Shown here: positions 46,385-55,076 of the stretch, one piece after another
How the letters are laid out: each line of letters begins with the position of its first letter
Numbering within the stretch: position 1 is the stretch's first letter
Origin: Rhyacophila brunnea
Lineage: Eukaryota; Arthropoda; Insecta; Trichoptera; Rhyacophilidae
Assembly (NCBI GenBank): GCA_022495005.1
Contig: JAGYXB010000449.1
Location: forward strand, 744,001 to 808,000
Length of the DNA: 64,000 nucleotides
Direction of reading: 5' to 3'
Notes under the pieces: model-generated
Database searches by the model: none
What the model saw: only the letters and a program-made list of their open reading frames with translations
Told to the model about the DNA's origin: nothing
Translations under genes and position numbers: made by a program

Positions 46385-47683
46385 CGAGGGTGGGTCAATA
46401 ATTCCTTAGAAAAAAGCATTAAAACAGTTTTTATTTTTGTATTTGTTTTTATTTCTCAACATAATCTCCTTGGAGCTCAATACACTTAGTTAGACGTTTC
46501 TCAATTTTTTTTAAACCGTCAGAAAAATAAGTTTTCGGAAGGTCCTCAAAATAAACATTTGTCCGATCGATGACTTCTTCATTTGAAAAAAAACGTTGTC
46601 CACTTAGCCATTTTTTTAAGTTTGGGAAAAGGAAAAAGTCACTGGGGGCTAAATCTGGCGAATACGGTGGGTGGTCGACCAATTCGAACTTCAATTCTTC
46701 AATTTTAGCCATTGATCGTAAACATGTGAACACGGGCATTGTCCTGATGAAAGAGGATTTTTTTCCTGTTTAAATGAGGCCGTTTTTCTTCAATTTTGTT
46801 TTTTAGCTGGTCCAATAAAGATGCATAATAATCCCCTGTTATTGTTTTTCCTTTTTCCAAATAGTCAATGAAAATAATTCCACGTGCATCCCAAAATACA
46901 GTAGCCATAACCTTACCAGCTGATTTCACGGTTTTCGCCTTCTTTGGACATGGTTTGCCTTCGCAATCCACTGCTTTGACTGTTCTTTCGTCTCGGGAGT
47001 ATAGTGGTGTATCCATGTTTCATTTACAGTCACAAAGCGACGAAAAAATTCATCCGGATTGCGTTGCATGAGCGACAACAGGGCTTTACAGGCCACCACC
47101 CTATTGCGTTTATTGTCGACTGTGAGCAAACGCGGCACCCATCTTGCAGAAACTTTTTTCATGCCCAATTTGTCATGTAAAATAGAAATGGCGCTACCTT
47201 TTGAGATCCCTGTAACCTCAATTATCTCACTCAACTTTAATCTTTGGTCATTTAACACCATATCGTGGATTTTATTGATCATTTCTGGTGTAGTCACCTC
47301 TACAGGACGTCCTGAGCGTGGTTCATCCTTTGTTGATGTACGACCACGTTTAAGTTCATTTAACCAGTTATAAATAGTTCCAAGTGAAGGAGCAGATATG
47401 CCGTGAACTAAATCCAACTCATTTTTTATTTCCTTTGCTGTTAACCCTTTTATATTAAAATGTTTAATAACAGCTCTAAACTCAATTTTCTCATTTTCCA
47501 TTTTTCCATTTTCCACAAGCAAATTTTTTTTTTAAATGTACGAGAAACACACAACAACCCGACCAATCTGATTGAAACTTCGCAGCATACTGAATCGGTA
47601 GTGCCGCTGCATGAAAACAAACCGCTTACAGTACTAGTCGCGCCACCTGTCGGCTTTTCTAAGGACTTATTGACCCACCCTCG
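46385..47683 (-). mobile_element. Complete but inactive mariner-family element (Tc1/mariner)
   Basis: A 1299-bp element flanked by TA on both sides (46383-46384 and 47684-47685). Terminal inverted repeats begin CGAGGGTGGGTCAATAA at both ends and extend about 28 bp. The transposase lies on the minus strand. Length, TA duplication and a D34D-type catalytic layout fit mariner. The element landed two bases beyond the right terminus of the 2.9-kb TIR element. Confidence 0.95.
46449..47522 (-). pseudogene. Mariner transposase, frameshifted and with a substituted catalytic residue
   Basis: Three overlapping frames together cover a full-length (about 345-residue) transposase. The first (47522-46926) has the N-terminal helix-turn-helix region, RSGRPVEVTTPEMINKIHDM and a WVPRLLT linker. 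The second (47016-46705) has VMATVFWDARGI and FHQDNARVH. The third (46739-46449) has YSPDLAPSDFFLFP up to the C-terminus. At the first catalytic position the usual Asp of VT-D-ETWIHHY is Asn (VTVNETWIHHY). The second (QDNAR) and third (APSDFF) Asp are present. Frameshifts near 46960 and 46740 also inactivate it. Only its breaks and residues are described here; the element could still be mobilised in trans. Confidence 0.93.
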
Positions 47684-48002
47684 TAATTTTGAACCCTTAT
47701 TATCCTTTATATTTATGATAATGATGATGATGACTGCATAAAGTATTTTTATTAGATAAAATAGTATTCTTTTAAACCTCTCGATCTAATGTTTTAGAAT
47801 ATACCTAGTCATATTTCAGTACATCCATGTGCAGTGGTGTGATTTTTTAGGTTTATTAATTTTTTAAATGCATTTTTTGATTTTAAATGCATGCAAATTT
47901 AGTTTTTCAATTTTTTAACGTTTAGATTTTTGACTAATTCATCGTTTTAATATTTTTAATATTTATTTTAAAAAACATCGATTTTTATAAAAATATAAAT
48001 GT

Positions 48003-48540
48003 TTATAACTTGAAATCCTTTTTATTATGTGATGTGAATACGCAAAACAGATGCGATATGGTTAATTTTGATCTTAAGTTTGATTTCATTTTATAAAATG
48101 TCTTTTCACAAATATAGGTACCTACTTCCAAATAAAGAAGCCATTTGAAGAGCATGTTTAACAATATTTTGATATACCTCAAATGAAAGTCCTTTGTAGA
48201 ATTCAATTAAATTCATATCACGATAAGATGCTTTTGCTTCCAAGTTCTCTTGCAAATCTATTAATTCAAACTGCATATTTACGGGAACAGCGTCCAGGTT
48301 ACATGAAAAGGGATCTTGGAAAATATTAAAATTCATTTGATGTTTCTTAAAATCCAATAAGCGCTTGGAAAATTCACATCGAATGATCTTGGAGTATTTT
48401 TCTGATCGCAGAATACTAGAAACCTCGGTAAATTCATTCAAAAGAGTCTGCCATGCTTCTAAATGATTCCAAAAAATTTTCAACATCGAACGTGCTATCT
48501 TTTGATGAATAAGTTAAATCTTTCGCTCTGAAGCCTTCAC
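48003..48540 (-). pseudogene. ZBED-type hAT transposase C-terminal fragment
   Basis: The minus strand encodes FWNHLEAWQTLLNEFTEV, LLDFKKHQMNFNIFQDPF, MQFELIDLQENLEAKASY and NLIEFYKGLSFEVYQNIVKH. A shift near 48115 follows, then TYICEKTFYKMKSNLRSKL. This is the C-terminal hAT dimerisation region seen in ZBED5/SCAND3/GTF2IRD2-like transposases. The frame is interrupted at the conserved FGS-TY motif and the N-terminal half is missing. Possible ends CAGTGGTGTG (47832) and a reversed CAGGGGTTTACAATGTG (about 48568-48584) are only suggestive. Confidence 0.75.
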
Positions 48541-48906
48541 ATAATTAAAGAGAAATCTCGCGGGACACACATTGTAAACCCCTGGACTAAACCATTTAAA
48601 ATTGATTTATCAATATATATTTAATCATATATTACGTGGTTGACTTTAAGCTCCACGTATTCTAGTATAGTGGTAATTTTATCAGCTATTTTATCTTGTT
48701 TGTATAATCTTCGATAAATTCAGAATTGTGTATAAATTATGGATCACTCACTCTAATCGTAACACGAAAACAACTTCTTATCCGAAAAACCACTTGAAAT
48801 AGATTTGTCCTTCAAGTTGTTATGTGCACACCCAATTTAATGACTTCTTGTAAGCCACCTGACACCGCTGATTACAATTTTCAATTACACAACGCTTACC
48901 TAATAC

Positions 48907-49345
48907 CAGTGGCGAAGGGTGGAGATAGGCTATTAAGATCCGCCATAAATAGTGCACACTAAACTTTGTCAGTCTTACGTATTTGTTTTCATTGAAATAA
49001 GAGTACAATTTACAGATGGACGAAAACCAAGCCATAATAGATAATAGTCGAAAAATACTCTTATAATACTACTTATACAATTAAATCATACATAACTTAG
49101 GATATTTTATAGATAGAATAATATTTTTTATCTATCATAGTTTGGTTTAAACAGGGCTTAATGAATTTAAAAAAATGAACCACCAATATCTATAATAATT
49201 ATGTATTCTTAATCCAACGAAAATAAATAAGTATGAATGAAAAAGTGTGCACAATTTTGCCGTATCGCCCACAGTGTACCAAAACTATTATGGCATGGTT
49301 AGGCAGGGTTTAATTGATTTTTAAAAACTAACCAAAGAAAAAAGT
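48907..49345. mobile_element. hAT-like MITE 'CAGTGGCGAAGG', copy with one clear end
   Basis: Starts CAGTGGCGAAGGGTGGAGAT and runs through the family words to an internal palindrome (TAATAGATAATAGTCG ... TTTTTTATCTATCATAG). The right end is decayed. Confidence 0.6.
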
Positions 49346-50165
49346 TCCATGTACCTTTTTAAGCATGAGAATTTTTCGTGTTTGGGTGCTAATGGGTTAA
49401 GGCTTTCTCCTGTATTAACCCAATGTTTACGGGCTCTTTTAATTAATTTTGTAATTAACGTGTTAATTTGCATTTGAAAAGCAATTAGCAAAAACACAAT
49501 TTTGTGTGGCCCGTAAGCATTGGGTTAACATAAGGCTTATTGGAATTTGTTGTTGCTGCATATCTTCTATCCATATTACAAATAATTCTTCCATTCTTCT
49601 ATTAATATTCCTCTTTTTTTGGTAATAATTATCGTAGATTGCATTGGTACTAATTTTTTTACTTGGTCAATCATTCGAACTTTATCGAGTTTAATTGTTC
49701 TAGTCATAGAATGAATGAACACAAAATACATATTTTTTTAAATCACCTAATTGCGAATTCACGTAAGTCGATTTCGCATAAGTCGAGGATTTACTACATA
49801 GTGGAACCCCAATACACCGTTCTCGCATAAATCGTTTTCCCGCACGGATCGTTCATTTTTGAAAGTCCCGACAAACACCCATAAGAACAATGTTAAATAA
49901 TCCCGCATTAACCGTTGCCCGATTTATTGTTTTCCTCGATCTATCGTCTAAATATTATGGTCCCGTCACAAATATTATCCCGATTTACCGTTTTTGTTGA
50001 ATATTTTTCATTTCGCTTTCGTAGAATTGTTTATGATACATACAGAGCTTTCAGTCGCGTCGCTGTGTTTGCACAGGTCGGTCGGCAGTCAGGCTTGCCT
50101 CGCATCTCGTATCAGTAGTCGCAAAAAAAATACCCCCGTGAAGAAAATTATAACTCTGGCTGAGA

Positions 50166-50361
50166 GAGCGGCTCTTGTGGTGCAGTGGGTAAGGCGCTGG
50201 CCTTCCACCCGAGAGTTCTGGGTTCGATTCCCGGTCATGAGAAAAACATTTATGTGTTTTTCTCAAAGCCTGGGTGTTTGTGATTGTTCAAAATTACTAA
50301 CAACCACCTTGTACGAAAAAGCAAGGACATGGTTATTAATAATTCTAGAAAAAAAAAAAAA
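50166..50361 (+). mobile_element. tRNA-derived SINE, family A, copy 2
   Basis: A tRNA-like head (GTGGTGCAGTGGGTAAGGCG, B box GGTTCGATTCC) is followed by a body containing CTCAAAGCCTGGGTGTTTGT and ACGAAAAAGCAAGGACATGG, and a poly-A tail. A perfect 14-bp target duplication AACTCTGGCTGAGA flanks it (50152-50165 and 50362-50375). The insertion splits the pogo-like transposase start. Confidence 0.95.
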
Positions 50362-50390
50362 AACTCTGGCTGAGAAACTGAAAACAATTC

Positions 50391-50589
50391 GGTACTGTTC
50401 GGTTATATGGAAAACACATTTTAAAAATACCCGATATACTGGATTATTTGTTAGTTTGGGTTAGTTTAGGTTAGGTTAGGTTGGGTTAGGTTAGGGTAGG
50501 TTTGGTTAAGTTAACCTAACAAATAATCCAGTTTATCGGCTATTTTCAAAATGTGTTTTCCGCTGTATTCCGTATAACCGAACAGTACC
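50391..50589. mobile_element. Palindromic MITE with TTAGG-like core, copy 1
   Basis: Inverted arms of about 75 bp start GGTACTGTTCGGTTATA and end with the complement. The loop is a run of GGTTAGGTTAGGTTGGG-type repeats (about 50455-50510). The flanking octamers AACAATTC and AATAATCC match at six of eight positions, a decayed 8-bp duplication. It sits inside the pogo-like remnant. Confidence 0.85.
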
Positions 50590-50740
50590 AATAATCCAAG
50601 ACATCGAAGAAAAACGAGTTTTTTTAAAAAAAAAAATTATATATCCCACATTTATCATTTTTTTAGGGTCCCTTGAAAACCGTAGAATCGAGGTTTCACT
50701 GTACATACAAAATTTGTATACTATAGGTACGTACAACATT

Positions 50741-51021
50741 TGTGTCGCTAAATTTCATAACCCACTATAACACTTTTTTGAAATAATTAAGATATATATA
50801 TATTGTTGGATTCGTTATTAAAATCTCTACTTGAAAGTTTTATCGCCTCTTTCAAAATCCGCTACGATTAACTGTCATTTATGAAACAAAATCAATGCGT
50901 CTATCAATTCCCGCTATAACACTACTGAAACATTCAAAAACTATTTAGTTCAAAAAGTTTTTATTGATTTTCTCAACATAATGAAAAAGTGTTATAGCGG
51001 GTTTTGAAACTTAGCGACACA
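50741..51021. mobile_element. Palindromic MITE with TGTGTCGCTAA ends
   Basis: Arms of about 38 bp: TGTGTCGCTAAATTTCATAA ... CTATAACACTTTTT and its complement at 50983-51021. ATTT occurs outside both ends. It abuts the pogo-like remnant. Confidence 0.75.
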
Positions 51022-51319
51022 TTTAATGTTGACATTGAACAAGGTATGTACCTCGATATCCTGAAGACCATTGTTTATTTATGATCTATCATTCGATTGA
51101 TAATTCAAACACTTCACATATCATTTCCAGGCAACAAATTTTATAAAAAATAATTTTGTAATCAAACACGTAGATAAAAATTGGAGCCATGCTGTTAAAA
51201 ACCGTCGCTTTGCAAGAGGGTCCCGCTATCTTGTCTCACCTGTCAAACAAACTGTAATGCCATGCATTTTAAATGCAGGGGTGTCCAACGTTATATTCTG
51301 CGCCCTGGCCGGCGTATCG

Positions 51320-51540
51320 TGAAATAACTGAAACGTGCAAATCACATTAGGTGGATCAAAACATACAACAAATCTAAATGCAGTGTCAAAAATAAATAAA
51401 ATTTACCCCGCATACCAAGAAGACATTTCGACTAAGAGAGAAAGTGCCCGATTGGCCGAACTTCAAAGAGATGAACGACAAACCGTTGTGACACATTGGA
51501 GAGAAAAATATAATTTGAGTCCCGGATCTACCTCCTAAGT
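51320..51540 (+). pseudogene. Unrecognised decayed coding-like segment
   Basis: The frame ending at a TAA near 51538 reads NKIYPAYQEDISTKRESARL, AELQRDERQTVVTHWREKYN. It has protein-like composition, but stops interrupt the same region just upstream. Possibly a transposon or processed gene relic; not identified. Confidence 0.25.
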
Positions 51541-51735
51541 AGCTGGCCGCAAAAATAGGGAGGCTCTGGCCTTCTTCCGCCTAGACCTTTTCCAAACAAA
51601 CCCAAAAATCACGAATTCATCATCACATTCTCATCTCGTAACTTTTTAAATAAAACGTAACTTGACGTAATATGACATTTTTTTCTTGTATAGCATTGAG
51701 ATCGATGACACGTTGTTTGTGAATCATTTCACGAC

Positions 51736-51800
51736 CACCTACTTGCTAACCTACTTTTGTATCATTCAGAATTCTATATTAATATACAGTGATGGCAGGT
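51736..51800 (+). repeat. Dispersed repeat, copy 2 (partial)
   Basis: CCACCTACTTGCTAACCTAC then ATCATTCAGAATTCTATATT matches the right part of 11573-11700. It is followed by a terminus-like ACAGTGATGGCAGGTG. Confidence 0.5.
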
Positions 51801-52682
51801 GATAATAAAATTAGGGAGTGCAAATAAAGACATGCATTTTTCTTTTCGTGGTATTGAAAAAAAATCGGCAATAGCCTTCGTGGTGGGCTTTTACTTAAAT
51901 ATAGAATACATCTGCGCGGGAAACTTATACATACTTCATAGGCGCGTGAACGTTATTATTATAATATGCGCCACTCAAACGCGTCATCTGTCGGTTAAGA
52001 TGGGAAGCTCTCAGGGAACACTGCACCAACCGATGTAAAATTATTGTACATTCACTGAGCTCACATCGGTAGAGTGCAAAAAAACGTCTACGGGCAGGGG
52101 GAGACAGTTCCTATTCTGCACCTTCTACAAATACTATGAAAGACGTACATGTATAGTGTAGGGTGTAGGATACACACAGGCTTTGCGGCCGGTCAAAAAT
52201 ACGCCAGAAATTACTCTGTGCATGCGCGTAGAGGACGGGCGACAAATTGAAAATATTTTACAATAATTAATTAATACAATATGTATTTGAACACGTACAT
52301 ATTATTACATATAATAATTTGGGAGATCAGTGCACCCTTTGCTCCTACACAAGAGCCGTCCCTGTTAATATATTATACGATATGATTGTATTTCTAATTT
52401 ACTTACCTATGTACCTATTTTCATCATTCGGTGCAGTTTTTATTATGTATTTTTTAAATGTTTTATTTAAACATGAATTTGATCTCAACGCTATACGGTC
52501 ACCTGTTTCCAATACCACCGCTCATGGTGAACTGTGATACGGAAAACTGTATATGTGCAATCTTCCGGACAAATATTATCAAATCGATTCTTGGCCATGT
52601 GGTAGCATAATGCCAGTTTCATGATTGTGTCAACCAACCTGAGAAATCCTATTTAAAAATAACATAATGATAATGTAGTTGT

Positions 52683-53340
52683 CAATGGCAAAGGCTGGAG
52701 GTAGGCTGTGGAGATCCGACATAAATAATGTACACTGTCAGTCATACTGATTTGTTTTCATTGAACTAAGAATGCATATCGTCACTAACACAGAAAACAC
52801 TAATTCGAAAAAAATATATATTGAGTTAGTACCAAAATGTTCCTTATTTCAAACTTTACCGTCTGGAAACCTTCTAAATAAATACTCGAAATAATCTTTT
52901 TACGATTACTTAATAAACTCTCATGATAGACCATTATTTCAAACATTTTAACAACTTCAAAGTCAAATTACTCAAAACTAGTATTCTCCAGTTAGTGTGT
53001 TCTGCCAGAACAGAGACGATATTGCATATTATGGTTTTTAGATTCGATTAAACCAACCAAAGCATAATAGATGAAAATCTTCTTCTATCTAAAAATATCT
53101 AAAATATCTAAAATCATGCCATTCAATCATACATAACTTTAGATGCTTTATAGATAAAAGAATGTTTTTTTATCTATTATGGCTTGCTTTAGGCAGGGTT
53201 TAATTGAATTTTAAAAACTAACCAACACCACCTGCAATTTATATTCTTAGTTTAATGAAAACAAATAAGTATATCTGAGCTAGTTTAGTGTGCACTATTT
53301 ACGTCAGATCTCCACAGCCTACCTCCACCCTTCGCCACTG
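52683..53340. mobile_element. hAT-like MITE 'CAGTGGCGAAGG', copy with a nested MITE
   Basis: The left end reads AATGGCAAAGGCTGGAGGTA and the right end (reversed) CAGTGGCGAAGGGTGGAGGT. The CGTC-type MITE at 52780-53018 is inserted inside. The family's internal palindrome is present near 53090-53190. Confidence 0.75.
52780..53018. mobile_element. MITE with CGTCWC termini, nested copy
   Basis: Ends CGTCACTAACACAG and (reversed) CGTCTCTGTTCTGGCAGAAC. Its interior words TTGAGTTAGTACCAAAATGT and ACTCAAAACTAGTATTCTCC match 60356-60613 in reverse. It sits inside the hAT-like MITE at 52683. Confidence 0.8.
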
Positions 53341-53371
53341 AGATTAGGTTCGATAAAGAATATCAAAATTT

Positions 53372-53560
53372 GGTACTGTTCGGTTATACGGAATACAGCA
53401 GAAAACACATTATGAAAATAGCCGATAAACTGGATTATTTGTTAGGTCAACCTAACCAAACCTAACCTAACCTAAACTAACCGAAACCAAAAAATAATCC
53501 AGTTTATCGGCTATTTTCAGAATGCGTTTTTCGCTGTATTCCGTATAACCGAACAGTACC
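53372..53560. mobile_element. Palindromic MITE with TTAGG-like core, copy 2
   Basis: Same termini (GGTACTGTTCGG and complement) and arms as the copy at 50391, with the spacer on the opposite strand (CCTAACCTAACCTAA). It is flanked by a perfect 8-bp duplication CAAAATTT (53364-53371 and 53561-53568), which places it in a hAT-type group. Confidence 0.9.
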
Positions 53561-53659
53561 CAAAATTTTATTACTGATTGTACACATTTCAATATCGGTT
53601 GTCCAAATTTAAAACATATGTAGTTAGGGATATTTTTTCAAAGTGAGTTTTATTGTGGA

Positions 53660-53725
53660 ATAAAAGTTTAGTATGCATTATTTATGTCAGATCTCCACAG
53701 CCTACCTTCACGCTTCACTACTAAT
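53660..53725. repeat. Right-half fragment of the 'CAGTGGCGAAGG' MITE
   Basis: TTTATGTCAGATCTCCACAG followed by CCTACCTTCACGCTTCACTA matches the right end of the family. No left half remains. Confidence 0.6.
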
Positions 53726-54386
53726 AGATGTTGATATATGACAGTGGTATATTGTTATCAATCTAAGTAAACAGTCTGTGTTTACTATCAGACATTTCGA
53801 GCAGTGCCGTTAATATAAAAATAACTTTGAACACGTATTTGTGTATACGGCTTACTGATAAGGATAAAATATTGATTTAATTCGATTAATAACCACTCAA
53901 GATAGTGTGATGTAGGAACCGTTACGTTATATATAAAATCATGCCACGTTAAATACGGCAGTGTTAAAAACTGGGCGGGTGGGACGAGTCCAACAAACGA
54001 CAACTTGGGTGGAAAGCGGTTTATATTATAAAGATCAAGTGGCCCGCCACGTGTTAGGTTGGTGTTACGTGTAATTCTCACGTAACAGCAAGTGATGATA
54101 AAATCTAATCATCGTCCTGTCCTGGTGCCAACTGTCGGTGTGACCTTATCGAAAATGGCAGAACGTTCAGGAGGTGCAAGGTTAGTTATCATCTGATTTT
54201 GGACATTTATAAAACTACTTAAATAAAACATAATGTTTGTCGCGAGTTACAGCTAACTCCTTTTTATAAGACCGTTGGAGACTAGGTCTTATCATTGAAT
54301 TGGGTCTGTTTAGTAGGTAAATGGTTTCGTACCAGTTGTGCTGTGGTATAACTTTAGTAATAACAAGGAGATAAAGAGAGCGAACC
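53726..54386. other. Unassigned DNA before the TPC exons
   Basis: A short frame at 54157-54182 (MAERSGGAR, then GTTAGT) might be a first coding exon. No S1-like hydrophobic exon was found between it and 54951. Confidence 0.3.
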
Positions 54387-54749
54387 ATGCGGCCTCTCAT
54401 AAATAATGCTGAGAGTGAAGAGGCGATGTTAGATCTGGCTAAATACCATCCTCAGAGTGTATATTGGCATGATCTGGGCAGACGCAAGAAAACTGGCCAG
54501 CGACAGGGAATCTTGGAAGCACCGTGTGGTGTCCATATGCAACAACTAAAGGACGAACACGGTCGAAGAGAAAAAATAATTTGGAGCTCCTTGGCCACGA
54601 AATACAGAATCGGTGGAAAGTGTGTTACCTTCCATGTGTGGTTGTATAATCATTTTAGAGATGTGTGTGTAGATACTGAGCACTATATAAAAAAAATAAA
54701 ATCAATTAAAAACCATAATAATGTTTATAATCTGAAATTAAGCGTGTAA
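54387..54749 (+). CDS. Unrecognised 120-residue ORF upstream of the TPC exons
   Basis: An ATG-initiated frame encodes a hydrophilic, His/Lys/Arg-rich protein. It includes LAKYHPQSVYWHDLGRRKK, GQRQGILEAPCGVHMQQL and WSSLATKYRIGGKCVTFHVW. I do not recognise it. It does not resemble the TPC N-terminus or S1. An AATAAA lies about 48 bases after the stop (54797), so it might be a small independent gene, or a relic of a transposable element. A short upstream frame at 54157-54182 (MAERSGGAR, then GTTAGT) could be a first coding exon of this or of the TPC gene. Confidence 0.3.
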   Translation: MRPLINNAESEEAMLDLAKYHPQSVYWHDLGRRKKTGQRQGILEAPCGVHMQQLKDEHGRREKIIWSSLATKYRIGGKCVTFHVWLYNHFRDVCVDTEHYIKKIKSIKNHNNVYNLKLSV

Positions 54750-54950
54750 ATACATGTGTACAATGAAATATGTAGTTTTTTCAAACTTGGAGAACAAATA
54801 AAACAGACATGACTGTCTTAAACAAAAATAAAAATGTTTTTAATGAATAAATTTTAATGTGTTTATCTATGTCTAAATGTTGGTCTTTTGATAAGTGTTT
54901 TGACTATTTCCATGATACCTAACCATTATATTTTTTTTAATTGTTTTCAG

Positions 54951-55076
54951 TTGCCTGTGGGTGTTCATGGCACGGTCGAATTACTGGCCCTGGCAATAAT
55001 CGGCGTTGAACTATTTCTCAAGCTGAAATGGATTGGATGGCGAACTATCCTCAAACACAAGAGGACCATGCTTAAG
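54951..55076 (+). CDS. Tpcn1: Two-pore channel exon 1 (domain I S2 region)
   Basis: The acceptor TTGTTTTCAG and donor GTAACT bound 42 complete codons. The product begins [16 protein letters not shown] and ends LKHKRTMLK, the conserved S2 to S2-S3 loop of TPC1. The exon starts mid-domain, so at least one coding exon for the cytosolic N-terminus and S1 must lie further upstream. Confidence 0.92.

Larger units (their letters stand above)
49799..50701 (+). mobile_element. Pogo/Tigger-like DNA transposon remnant, internally interrupted
   Basis: Left end AGTGGAACCCCAATACACCG and right end (reversed) CAGTGAAACCTCGATTCTAC are typical pogo-like termini, and a TA follows the right end. Internal words of the type 'CCCGATTTATTGTTTTCCTC' fit a pogo-like 5' leader. 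Near 50105-50170 the + strand reads SSRKKNTPVKKIITLAE, resuming as KLKTI at 50372. This is the start of a CENP-B-like DNA-binding domain. A SINE and then a palindromic MITE interrupt exactly there, and the rest of the transposase is deleted. Confidence 0.65.

Noticed and set aside
50455..50510. Chromosome end or internal telomere scar from the GGTTAGG run
   Set aside because: The run is short and lies in the loop of a repeated palindromic MITE, so it moves with the element.
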